Assembly (NCBI RefSeq): GCF_016802725.1
Contig: NC_052670.1
Location: 14,475,641 to 14,539,640, forward strand
DNA length: 64,000 bases
Source of the DNA: Solenopsis invicta
Taxonomy: Eukaryota > Arthropoda > Insecta > Hymenoptera > Formicidae
Direction of reading: 5' to 3'
A program made the translations under genes and the position numbers. Each line of letters opens with the position of its first letter. Position 1 is the first letter of the stretch. Shown in pieces: positions 45,541 to 55,849 of this stretch. Under the pieces are notes generated by a model, which worked only from the letters and a program-made list of their open reading frames with translations, was not told the origin of the DNA and made no database searches.

Positions 45541-46680
45541 TTAATGAGAAATTAATTAATAAAGATCCACGAATCAGCGTTCGGCGTCTACGCGACAAGC
45601 GACAGCCTAGCAGCGTTTATACGCATTTACGATTGCTAGCAAATGCTAAGACGTTTTTATTCAGTTTGATCCACTTGTTCATGAGAGGCGATGCGATTAG
45701 CATCGGACACCTTGAATATATATGTATAGACGCACACGTATAGATTGTTATGTTACAAATTTTATGCGTATATGTATATTTGAAAAGTAAACAACAATCT
45801 AATAGAGTCCAATTTAAAGAGAGAAATAAGAAGAGAGGGAAGGAGAAAGCGTGTGCAAGCGCGTTTCAAGGAAGGGCATGCTTGCGAGATAGTACAAGAC
45901 CGGCAACTGGTGCTGTCGAGGCGGTTGACTTAGGAAGAAGAAGAGGAGAACGAGACGCTCGAATGAGGGAGACAAACGAGGAGCCTCTTCTCCGCCGCCG
46001 CTTCTTTCTCTCTCTTTCTCTCTCGTTCTCTCTTTTGAGAGTCCTCGACGCAGGAGAATTTCGACTGGTCAGCGCTCTTATACTCTCCTCTCGATCGTGC
46101 GTCGTCCCGTCGTGTTTTCGTCGCGCCTCCGTCCTTCAGCCTCGCATCTTCGCCCGAGCGGAGCGAAGCGAAGACGAGAAGAGCTCCGCAGCCGGCGGTG
46201 CCCAGTTTTTCTTCCTCCACCTTTCTTTCCTACTCTCCTCTCTCCTCTTGTGGACGACGCAATTGCGCTCACCACCCTTTCCTTCGTTCTCGCCCTTGGC
46301 ACCCTTCTCTCCCTTCGCCTTTCTCTCCTTTCTCTCTCGTTAGTCATCTCTGTCTCGGATATCTCTCCACTTCCCCAGCTCCTCCTCTACTTCTGTTCAT
46401 ATCGTTCTTCTTACGCAATTTTCCCCCTCCCCCTCTCTCTCTCTTTCTCTCTAATCTATGTTCTCTGTCCTCCTTTTTCTCTATCTGCATTCCTTGCGCA
46501 AAAGACAGGCGCGCATTTCTTTCTCTTTCCTACCGCTCTAACACTAATTCACGTTGACATCTCTGCGCGGCGGACAAACCGTCCGACGGATGAGTGCTCG
46601 CGAGAGAATGAGACGCGATAAGAGCCCGTCAGCGGAGCCGTTTGCCGAGGATAGCCGGTTGTTAGAGGGATAACTGGGGA
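45541..46680. other. GC-rich island 17, purine block then long pyrimidine block
   Basis: A purine-biased stretch (45820-45990) switches to a pyrimidine-biased one (45990-46530). The overlapping Ser/Leu/Phe-rich or Arg/Glu-rich frames of 119-197 codons are explained by this bias. No domain recognised. Confidence 0.55.
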
Positions 46681-46904
46681 AATTTTTTCGGAAAATCCGA
46701 GAACTCGCTGGCAACAATCGATGATAAGCAGTATGTGACAGTAATATAAGTCTACTTTGGTTACATAGAAAGAAAACTCATGCAATGTACACTACTTATT
46801 TAAGAGAGTGAATCTGGGCAATAATATAAAGATACACTTCCCAGGAAGATTTTGTCTGAAAATTAACTAAACAAACTTCTTAGCAAACACCACGTTATAT
46901 GTAA

Positions 46905-46980
46905 CGTAAATGTTAGTTGTAATTTCTCACTTAACAATGTAACTGTTATATAACACACTCGTTATATAACAGTTTGGTGG
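46905..46980 (-). repeat. Dispersed repeat family P, copy 1
   Basis: GTTAGTTGTAATTTCTCAC followed by the palindrome GTTATATAACACACTCGTTA + TATAAC. The reverse complement matches 53217-53290. A TTTGGTGGGT word lies just beyond it in both places. Confidence 0.6.
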
Positions 46981-47003
46981 GTTCGGGTTTAAACAAAACT
47001 TTA

Positions 47004-47252
47004 TTTATAGCGAGTTTAGTTGGACGCATTAATGCGCACTGGTACACATTAAAGCCGTCGTAAACAAATTGACGTAAGATGTGTTTAATATAAATAAATG
47101 GGTTAAATCCTCAATATATTTTATTATGCTGTTTGGTAATCTGTGTATATTATCATTCGATTTGTATTTTATTTTTACACTTAGATCAGTTTATAACGAC
47201 TTTAATGTACAACAGTCCGCATTAATGCAGTCTAATCGAATTCACTATTAGT
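47004..47252. mobile_element. Foldback element, about 250 bp, 60-bp arms
   Basis: The left arm TTAGTTGGACGCATTAATGC continues GCACTGGTACACATTAAAGC and CGTCGTAAAC. The reverse complement of the right arm reads TCGATTAGACTGCATTAATG, CGGACTGTTGTACATTAAAG, TCGTTATAAAC. The centre is AT-rich. The arms are clear; the exact ends and target duplication are not. Confidence 0.7.
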
Positions 47253-47381
47253 TAACTAAATCGATTTTTTTTTAATTTATTTAATTTATTATATTTTGAT
47301 AGATGAAAAACATCTTTAGAAAATTTCCGAAAAAAGCTTCTGTTTGAACTCATATATTTCCAATTTATCTTCTAATCTTAT

Positions 47382-47718
47382 TAAGGATGTATCAGAGTAA
47401 GTGTAATTTAGAAATGCGTTTGATATTAACACTTTAAATAAACTATACGTATAAAAGTTGTATAAATAAAATGATACTTACTATTAAAAATGAAATTACT
47501 TTTTACAACATTAAGAAAAATCTCAATAAGAAATAGACATAATATAATATAATTATATTTTCATTAGAACACATGTCTATTTCTTATTGAACTAACTTTT
47601 TATTCAGATAGAAAATTGCCGTCAAATTTTTTCTACTACTTTCAAACAATGTAAAACAATCTGTAATTTTTTTTGTAATTTTTTTAACGTTTTGAGAAGT
47701 GTTCTATATATTCTTAAT
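47382..47718 (-). repeat. Dispersed repeat family E, copy 2 (minus, internally deleted)
   Basis: The reverse complement reads the family start (TTCTCAAAACGTTAAAAAAA, GAAAGTAGTAGAAAAAATTT, TCAATAAGAAATAGACATGT), then jumps to its last third (TGTTGTAAAAAGTAATTTCA, ATAGTTTATTTAAAGTGTTA). At the junction the AATAAGAAATAGACAT block is present in both orientations (47523 and 47570), forming a small hairpin. Confidence 0.65.
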
Positions 47719-48205
47719 TCGATGGTCAATGACGGACAATGACGAAACATCTCTTGGATAATTCTCATTTTAATTTTCGGATTGAACTTCACGTCGCTCA
47801 AGATATTACAATTTTCAGGCGCTGTTTATTCAGAATTAATCGCGACGAGATCGGTCCGCGACGATGAAGAGAAGACGGACTGAGGAGGCATGCAACAAGC
47901 GCGGCGATGGAGGGTGAGAGAGGGCGAAAGGGGGATTCAACAGATGGAACTGCTCGGGAGCACGGTAGACGTGTAGTGATTCGTGTTCCTTGTGTCCCAA
48001 GTGTTTGTCTAGGTCCTAAATAAATGTAAATCAAGCGCCTCGGTCCGGTGATCGTCGATGAGACTAGGCCCAGCCCCCGGACCGAACTCGAAACCGAATC
48101 TCTCCAGGGGCCATGCGTCATTTGACTTTACGTTACACGTATGCTCGCGATCGTGTCTCCTTTCACCCTCCTTATCGCATCGCTACCTGCCGCTAGAAAG
48201 AGAGA
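47719..48205. other. Small GC-rich island 18
   Basis: CpG-containing, with an inverted pair CCGGTGATCGTCGATGAGAC region and CGGTCCG/CGGACCG words (48043, 48079). No gene recognised. Confidence 0.4.
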
Positions 48206-48206
48206 A

Positions 48207-48209
<3 letters not shown>

Positions 48210-48251
<42 letters not shown>
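48210..48251. repeat. (AT)n microsatellite
   Basis: About 20 AT units, ending in an ACACA run. Confidence 0.95.
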
Positions 48252-48256
<5 letters not shown>

Positions 48257-48444
48257 CGGCATTCTCTTAATTCTCAAAAACTAAACATTGCACTGTATTA
48301 ATACTGATAAAAATATATGAAAATGAAATAAAAAGCACAGTTTATACATTCATGGTTTCTTTCTACATAAAATCTGCTAAACACGAATTGAAAGCAAGAA
48401 TAAAATTTGTGATTTTCTCTTGCAAATTACAGAGTTTAAAGATG

Positions 48445-48997
48445 TATATGTCATAACTCTTAAAATATTATCAAAAATATACAAATTTCATGGACTGTTC
48501 CATTATTACATACTATTATTATTTGTTCATAAATTGTTCTATAATTATATGAGTATCTGCATAAAATTTGAGTATAATTCTTTTAATTATTTAAAGGTTA
48601 TTTAAGTTTTTTGTTTACTCTTGATTCATATGTAAAATCGTTTTGTAATATTTATTTTCAAATTCGATGAGGAAGTAGGATTATAAATTACATCAAAATG
48701 TTTTTATATACTAATAAAACTTTAATAAATATTTATGCAAAAATTCATTTAGATCTATTTACTCGTTAAAAGTTATTTATTTAAAATTGCATCAAAATAT
48801 ATCATTTTTGCTGCAAAAATTATCATAAACCAAACTTTTCGTTATTTTCTTCTTTACAATTAATTATTTTAGGGCCAAAATTCGGACATTTGCAACTCAA
48901 ATTTTTTATTTGCTAAAAAAAAGAATAAGTATAAGAAACCTTCAATTTTAAATTTCGATAACTTTTAGTTCCTATTGTATAGCCAAAACATTTTTAA
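48445..48997 (+). repeat. Dispersed repeat family A, copy 3 (uninterrupted)
   Basis: Follows the order of copy 1 without either insertion: GCATAAAATTTGAGTATAAT, CTAATAAAACTTTAATAAAT, AAAAGTTATTTATTTAAAAT, ATTTTTGCTGCAAAAATTAT, GGACATTTGCAACTCAAATT, AAGAAACCTTCAATTTTAAA, TTCGATAACTTTTAGTTCCT. It documents the empty site of the copy 1 MITE. Confidence 0.7.
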
Positions 48998-49560
48998 TCC
49001 AGGATAAGGAAGTAACGATGCGCAATCGCGTCGCCACTGAGGAAAACAGAAATTGCCTCTGTGGAGAATACGTTAAAAGAGTATTGCGATTTTATTTCCT
49101 GAGATCGCTACTTTATGACGCGTACACCCGCAATCTGCGAAGCACTAATTACAGACTCGGACGCGAGAAGCCGAGTGAAATCGTAGCACGGCAAATCGGC
49201 TGACGCGATCCGCCGATCCCTGAATCCGATTCACGTCCTTCACATGCTTATTAAATAATCGCGATCGTACGACCGTTTACTCGTGTGTGAATTTCGTGAT
49301 ATATCAATTTTATGCGAGATAACGTGCCGAAAGAATAAAATATCGCGCGCGCGCGCGGTTAAAATATGCATACGCTTTAAGATTCATCTAACCGTGAAAA
49401 GTCGAGTTAAGGTTGCTCCGAAGATACGATCAACTAATGCCGATGTTAAGCTCATTTTAATGTGTATAATCCGCAACGGGAATTGGGAACAAAATTTTAT
49501 GTGTAACTTGATATCTTCCGTATATCGTGTATCATATGATAATTATAATACATTTTTCTT
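48998..49560. other. GC-rich island 19
   Basis: CpG-containing sequence with TATCGCGCGCGCGCGCGG (49341). Two short frames (49018-49203, 49283-49564) lack domains. Confidence 0.4.
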
Positions 49561-50549
49561 CTAATCTGCATTTATGTTCGGCACGTGAAATTGTAGATAG
49601 AATTCTGTTCTAAATCTCTTATCTCGTATTATAAATCTTGCGAAACGACTTTTAAAATATGAAATGGCTTAGCAACTTCTGATCCGCCGATGTATTTCCC
49701 ACATCAAGATTTCTAACAAATGATTGTAATTCGCGTCGTACAACATATCCTTATGTGAGAATTCCGTCGTTCTGATACACGGATTGCGCAAAGTAATTGG
49801 ATCAAGTTGTTACTTCACGACACCTTGGAATCTCGTAAACACGCGAGGAAATGACTGGGGAAACTAGATCAGAATCTCGTGAAACTCGGAATTTTCACAT
49901 TCATTGCAAAAAATATAGAACGGTTGCGAAAATTAGAGATGCGTATTTTAATAGTTTTTAATATTGTCTTATAAAAAAAATATATCAAATTAAAACTAAT
50001 ATATTCTAATATTTAACAATCATTGTTAAGCAAAAAATTATATTCTTGCTTTATATGTAATTTAATCTTTTTAATAATCTTAAAGAAGGTGGGTAAAATA
50101 AACCAAATTTAGTCCACCGAGCGTCAAGTAAAAATAACGTTTTTTTTGTCATTTTTGATTTGATGAATTTGATTCTAATCTCTAAAAGTTTTTTATTTGT
50201 CGGGAAATTATTAAAATCGGCATATATATATATAAAGTTAAATATTTAGTACCAGTAAAACATAAAAATATTCTTTAATAGTTCATGTGCTACTTAATAA
50301 AAAAAAATTATTGATATCTAAAGATAAAAGCATTATTGATGGAAACTAAGGTTAAATCTTGACTACAGCACTTGAAAGCATTGCTCATTTCGTTTCTTTT
50401 TCTAAAGTATTTTGTGTTTTATATGTTTAATAGCTTCATATGCTATGATTTTAATACTTTTCCGACAAATTAAAAATGTTTAAAGGTCAGAATCATATTC
50501 AGCAACTCAAAACTACAAAAAATAACATTGTAAGCAAAATCGATCCATT
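49561..50549. other. AT-rich bed, nothing recognised
   Basis: No repeat partner found and no gene signal. Confidence 0.5.
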
Positions 50550-50861
50550 CTTCTTTACAAAATATATGTTTATTTCAATTTTACAATAGTCGTCTACAAT
50601 TAGAAAATGATTGTTTAGATAGTAACAGAGTTTAAAAGATTTTTCGTTTAAAAATATTGTGATTTCTGTGTTTTTTCCTCTCAACTTATGAAAAGTATGA
50701 TTGAATAATGAGAGAACATATTTTTCTTGATAAAACTGTACGCATATATAATAAGTCTTCATGAGTGAATTATGTCTGTTTAATATAATCCGATTTCAAT
50801 AACATTTCAATAACGAAAACAATGATATTCTCGAAATAAAAATGTTCTTTTTCTCTGTGCA
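50550..50861 (-). repeat. Dispersed repeat family B, copy 4 (minus)
   Basis: The reverse complement reads GCACAGAGAAAAAGAACATT, TTAAACAGACATAATTCACT, CTCTCATTATTCAATCATAC, CATAAGTTGAGAGGAAAAAA and GTAGACGACTATTGTAAAAT, parallel to copies 2 and 3. Confidence 0.65.
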
Positions 50862-51640
50862 ATAATTAAACGCGCTTTCGCACACACGGGACATTCACAA
50901 AAGCGTTGCAGTGCAAAGCGCGTCTCGCGTGTAATATCCTCGAGCTCGTAAATTCACTAGCGCGCGAGAAAGTGTCGCGAGTTGAATATCGCCGAGGATG
51001 TATGTAATATATCGCGACATCACGATCGTAAATTCCCAGGTACTTAGTACCACGCGAGATTAGGTCTTTATGCTTGCAGGTCCGGGGGCGCAATTTTCAC
51101 AATTAGCGAATAATCACGCGGCGTTGTTCGAGCGTCGTCCGGATTTATCGGGACAAAAGGAGCACGCCAAACGTAATCGGACGAGTTTGCGCAAGTTTCT
51201 TCGTCGCGAGTGCAGGGCCCCTCGTCCGAAATCCGTGGATGCATAGTGGGCCCGCGCGGGCCGCTTGCCCCTCTCCCCCCACCCCCAATGCCCCCCGAAA
51301 CGACGGGGCACCGTATCTGACGGTCATTAGCGAGCGCGCGCTTCTGAGCCAGCCGCGATAAAAAGCGGAGGACCGAGTAGTATTTTACCGGGGACATAGT
51401 TCCCAAGAATGATCACTATGCGAAGGACGCCTGATTATGAAAAGATACCGGCTTCGGGGAATCATTCTTTCCGCCGCGCCGTTTAAGAGAGCATCCCCGG
51501 AATCGTTCGTTGCACGAATCGGCGCGTTCCACATCCGTCGATCCGCCCGGGTAATTAAAATGATTTAACGAACGACGATGTGACGAGAGGCGATCGTAAC
51601 GGATGGAACGTTTCCATCTCGGAAGCCTCCCTGAATTGCG
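50862..51640. other. CpG-rich island 20
   Basis: CpG-dense with several TCGCGAG-type words. The minus-strand frames (up to 112 codons) are overlapping and without domains. Contains a strong quadruplex candidate at 51268-51296. Confidence 0.5.
51268..51296 (-). other. G-quadruplex motif on the minus strand
   Basis: The plus strand carries four C runs of four, six, five and six, separated by 3, 1 and 4 bases. The minus strand meets the usual quadruplex rule with long runs and short loops. Confidence 0.7.
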
Positions 51641-51889
51641 GCAATTATGTACACGGTTGAAAAATTGGTGTTCAATTTAACAGCTATTCCATAGCACAGA
51701 TCTCCTAGGAACGTTCAAAAGACGTTCTTTGGATAAAGAGCGCTGATAGAGACATCGCATGTTCCAAACGATTCAGTTGAGGTTTTGTGTCTAATACAAT
51801 GTGAGTGCATCAGAATGTAACATAAATGTTATGTAAAAAATTAATACGAAGATGTAATACTTTGATATAATTTGAAAACGAATTATGGA

Positions 51890-52128
51890 TGCATATTTCT
51901 TCATTGATATTAACATTTCAAATATGTAGACATTTTTATTTATCTTACATTTCAGAACTACATTTTGTTACTTGTTAATTTAACCATAAATTGGGTTAAC
52001 CATAAATTTTAACACTAAGAAATGTTAAATATTTAAATATTTGAATAACGTCATCATATTATGTTATTTACACATTATATAAAATTACACATTAAACATT
52101 ATGTCAACATATCTGATTGTGAGTGTTA
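51890..52128 (+). repeat. Dispersed repeat family H, copy 2
   Basis: TTACATTTCAGAACTACATT, TTGTTACTTGTTAATTTAAC, CCATAAATTTTAACACTAAG and AAATGTTAAAT follow the order of 38048-38275. The piggyBac-like MITE begins directly at its right end. Confidence 0.55.
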
Positions 52129-52134
52129 ATTTAA

Positions 52135-52429
52135 CCCTTAGCTGACACACTGGGTATCGTACACCCGGGCTGGGGTGTACAATACCCAGTGTGTCAGCTG
52201 AGGGGCTTTACAAAAATGCTTGTAATCATAAATAGTTCGCTCCTTCTTTTCTGAATATTTCACATATATTCAGCTATTTGATTTTCACACCTATTTAATC
52301 TTCTTCTTGATCTTCTGGCGTATCAATTAAAAGAAAATTGTTCAAATTCTATGCACTACGTACCGAGTATGTAATTGAAAATGATCGGGTGATGTACATC
52401 TATGTAAAATATAGCGTGTCAGCTGAGGG
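52135..52429. mobile_element. piggyBac-like MITE at TTAA, with internal hairpin
   Basis: 295 bp, preceded by TTAA (52131-52134) and followed by TTAT (52430-52433, one base off a perfect duplication). The terminal inverted repeats begin CCC: CCCTTAGCTGACAC on the left and CCCTCAGCTGACAC on the reverse complement of the right. A TTAA target and CCC-starting ends are hallmarks of piggyBac. Within the left 72 bases is an almost perfect hairpin: CCCTTAGCTGACACACTGGG continues TATCGTACACCC, mirrored by GGGGTGTACAATACCCAGTG and TGTCAGCTGAGGGG. So a third copy of the terminal sequence lies inside. No transposase. Confidence 0.75.
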
Positions 52430-52672
52430 TTATCATAATGTGATTATTATTGTATTTGAATACTTTGTGTTAAATTGACACACATGTATGTGCACAGTAG
52501 AAAACATATTGTATTTATATTAAAATAGGTTCTTGTTAAAATTTTTATGTTGCATCTTTAAAATACCCGAGCGTTAATTTAACATAAATGTGCCCTAATA
52601 GAAACTTCGTGCATTCTTTAAACAAATATTGGACAGTTTTACCGTATTACTTCTGTCTAGTGACTGAAAAGT

Positions 52673-52780
52673 AAACTACTGAAAATCGAATAAGCGACGT
52701 AGCGTAGGGCATTAGGACGTCGACTGGTACGCTTGGGATTCCAGGTCCTATCCCCGCGGATGAGAAAACTACTGAAAATC
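52673..52780 (+). mobile_element. tRNA-like retroinsert with 15-bp target duplication
   Basis: AAACTACTGAAAATC occurs at 52673-52687 and again, perfectly, at 52766-52780. Between them are 78 bases that look like a tRNA: an A-box-like TAGCGTAGGGC at 52700, and a B-box-like CAGGTCCTATCCCC at 52743, about 40 bases apart. The short size, tRNA-like promoter boxes and long target duplication fit a tRNA pseudogene or minimal SINE mobilised by LINE-type reverse transcription. There is no poly-A tail. The B box departs from GGTTCGANNCC, so it is probably not a functional tRNA gene. Confidence 0.65.
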
Positions 52781-53216
52781 CCAATCAAGTTTTATATCCT
52801 TATAACGCTTTGCCTGCAGTTACTGCGTATAAAAAAATACGCAAAATCTGAACTCATTTACTGAAGAAATAGTTAACAAACAAGCCTAAAAATCTATCTA
52901 TTAATACTAGACAATAACTGTGCAGGTGTCTATACAAATTTTTATTAGGAAAACTGCTTCAGCCGTTGAATAAATCTCTATCAAGTTCTTGTCCATTTCG
53001 TACGCAATATTGTTACAACTAATGAAAATACAGTAATGCTAGACAGTAACTGGATGGATGTCTAGGAAAATTGCATTTCTAATTTCCACCAGTTTATCCA
53101 CCAGTTATATCAATATTTTGTGTATATTGGTATTCAAAATTTCTTAGTGTCAAAATAATATAATATAATTTATAAGTAAATAAACAAATAATATCAAAAT
53201 AATATAGTTTTGAAAC
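52781..53216. other. AT-rich bed
   Basis: Has a loose repetition: CTAGACAATAACTG (52907) and CTAGACAGTAACTG (53039), each followed by a ..GTGTCTA / ATGTCTA word and a GGAAAA.TGC word. This suggests a diverged duplication about 132 bases apart. No gene. Confidence 0.4.
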
Positions 53217-53290
53217 TGCAGTTATATAACTCATTCGTTATATAACAGTTAAACTTTGTTGAGTGAGAAATTACAACTAACGTTTATACA
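53217..53290 (+). repeat. Dispersed repeat family P, copy 2
   Basis: The palindrome GTTATATAACTCATTCGTTA + TATAAC is followed by GAGTGAGAAATTACAACTAA, the reverse complement of the arm at 46905-46980. TTTGGTGGGT follows at 53303. Confidence 0.6.
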
Positions 53291-53549
53291 ATTGTAACTT
53301 TCTGTTTGGTGGGTGAATTCTAAAATGAATAAATAAATGTACAACATAAATGTTAATTTTACTGAAAAAATATATTTCTACAATTTGATTCAAATTGTAT
53401 CAAAATATTTTTATACTTTTTGTATTTATTTTGTACTTAATATTTATGTTACTTTCTAACATATATTTTATGTTATATTAATGCCAAAATATAAGTAAAT
53501 CGTTTGAAACATACAATACATATTAAATTTAACACAAATTTTTCAACTG

Positions 53550-53743
53550 TGTACGAAGAATTTTCTCTTAGAATTTACTCTCAAAATTATGATAATCGTG
53601 AGACAACATGAATTTCAAATAATTTTATTATATTTTTTTAATAAAAATTACTGTAATTATTATAAAAATTCTTCGTAGCTCATGTTGTCTCACGATTACC
53701 ATAATGTTGAGAGGAAAAGTTCTAAAAGAAAATTCTTTTCGTG
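53550..53743. mobile_element. MITE family N, copy 3 (best preserved)
   Basis: 194 bp with arms of about 60 bases. Left: TACGAAGAATTTTCTCTTAG, AATTTACTCTCAAAATTATG, ATAATCGTGAGACAACATGA. Right, reverse complement: CACGAAAAGAATTTTCTTTT, AGAACTTTTCCTCTCAACAT, TATGGTAATCGTGAGACAAC. The centre is AT-rich. Superfamily not assigned. Confidence 0.7.
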
Positions 53744-54560
53744 TGTGTCATTTTACATATATTAATATCCTCATCCCGCGACGACGATTACTCTCACATT
53801 TCTCGAATTAAAGCGAGATTATTTTCTAGAAAAGTAACTCGTTTATTAGCGTCCACCGTAATTTTTGTCGCGCACAAGGAGGGGGGGAGGAAGTGGAAAA
53901 AAAGTGTTTCCTCGCGCAAGTAAATGGAACTCTACAATGTACGCGGCTAATCGTTTCTGCAAAACATATCCTCTCATCGCCAGGGGACTCATTCGCTCGT
54001 CTTCCAAGAAGGAAAAGGGAAGGCGAGACCGCCCAATAACGTTTTGAAAAGCACAACAAGCTCTTAATGACATCATAATTGAATAATGCCCGTAATCCAG
54101 GGGCTTTTTCGGCGATACGCGACCGCCGACCGCTCGGCCGCGATACCTTGAATCGCATAAGGATACACACCGCCGAATACAGACGTAAGTCAGGACTGTT
54201 TCGCTTCGGATCGCCTTATTCTCTTATAATCTCTGGCGGATGCTCGTAAAAACCTGCTCGCCGGTCATGGTGGCGTAATGAGTGATTCCCGAGTCGACTC
54301 GTAACGATCGACGTCACCTCGCGTCCTCGGGGATTTGGATTTTTCGGCACTTTTTAATTTAGAGTTCTTCGAATCTTCGAGAACTGCCCTTTTCTTCCCT
54401 CTTCCAAAATGTCTATAACACTCCCGACTCGGAACACTAATCTCACGAATACTTGGAATTTCCGAAGCAATGAATTATCGGATTCCTCGATTTTCGGTCG
54501 CCAAAGGCTGTATGGAGTACATGGAGTTGTTTGAAGTTTTACAATTTTAACTCAGAACTT
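53744..54560. other. GC-rich island 21
   Basis: CpG-containing; GAGGGGGGGAGG at 53879. Minus-strand frames up to 114 codons overlap plus-strand ones and lack domains. No gene recognised. Confidence 0.45.
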
Positions 54561-55254
54561 TGAAAATTCTGCATTTTGGACTTTGACGTTTCTTGAATGG
54601 CTAATCTTCAGCTTTTCAGCGTAAATCGATTGAATGCTCTTTTCCGCAAATTGATTTCAATTCATTCACAAGACTGCGTCGGGGCATTTTCGCTTAACGC
54701 GTACAAATCAATGGTGAATGGGCTTTTGCTGCGAAATCTAACACCGTACGATCCAGGATTAAAACCGTCCTCTTCTTATATAGAAAGTATCCGGTATACC
54801 TGGACGAGCGATAGAAAATCTGTTCGTCGTACAATAATGGGCGCGCTCGTGTCAAATCTCCGATCGAGATGGACAAGCAGGTAGAAATTGCGGGCACAAT
54901 GAATACCGGAGAATAGCTACAGAATTAATGACAAAAAGACGAAGTCACAAAAAAAGAGAGGCTCTGTCCCGAAAATAGAATTAGAAGTGCGGAAAATGTA
55001 GCTCGAGAGGAAACACGCCCTAAACCATTTTTTTTTTACATTCACTGAAAAGTAAAATGTCATGGATCATTCACAACTATGGCTTTTAAAAAAAGATGGG
55101 CGTTTCTGAAAAGAGAGCACCCATTTTAAGCAAGATAAAAAATTGCCATTATTATTGTCGCATTAGAAATCAGAGCTCTCAATATATCAGTATAATAATT
55201 TACAATTGTTCTGATGACATAATTTTTATTTAAGATAGGGAATGTGTGTCGTTC
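54561..55254. other. Intergenic segment
   Basis: A 95-codon frame at 54597-54884, ending in Arg/Ser-rich residues, has no recognised domain or conserved start context. Nothing else found. Confidence 0.35.
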
Positions 55255-55700
55255 TCTTCTGTTATTATTTTATATATTAAATAATTAATTATATAAATAA
55301 TATATAATGATGAAATAATGAATGACATAATGAGAAAATAAAATAAATTTATAAATTATACATATTTTTTTATAATGATAAATTATTACATATATTATAA
55401 TTATGTATTATTAATAAATACATAAATTATGTATATACATATAATTTGTATATTTATTAAAAATACATGTATATAATGAAAAATAATAAATAAATAATTA
55501 ATACATATTAATTAGTTTTTTATTTATATTATTAATCTTACATTTATAATATATATAATTTACAACTATAATAATTTATAAATTTATTTATTTGTTATAA
55601 TATATATATAATTTATATATTTATATATTTATTTTTATATTTATTATATATATAATTATTTATTATTATACTTATATATTATATATATTATTATAATAAT
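55255..55700. repeat. Extreme AT low-complexity tract, about 450 bp
   Basis: Almost entirely A and T (TATATATAATTATTTATTA-type words) with very few G or C. It could act as a scaffold attachment or unwinding element, or simply be decayed microsatellite. Confidence 0.7.
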
Positions 55701-55849
55701 AGAAGAAAACAACATTTTCTTCCAAAATAAATGCTTTTGCAATTGTAAGTTACAATATAAAGATACATTTTATATAAAGGGGATTTTTAATAATGCTATT
55801 TAACATCGCCCGACAGACTAATAAACTGACACAATTAAATCGCAACATA

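Noticed and set aside
45750..46621. Frames of 119-197 codons
   Set aside because: They cross the purine/pyrimidine-biased block and read as composition artefacts; no signal peptide, domain or conserved motif could be defended.
52700..52756. Functional tRNA gene
   Set aside because: The B box departs from consensus and a convincing acceptor stem is not evident; the flanking 15-bp duplication points to a retroinsert instead.
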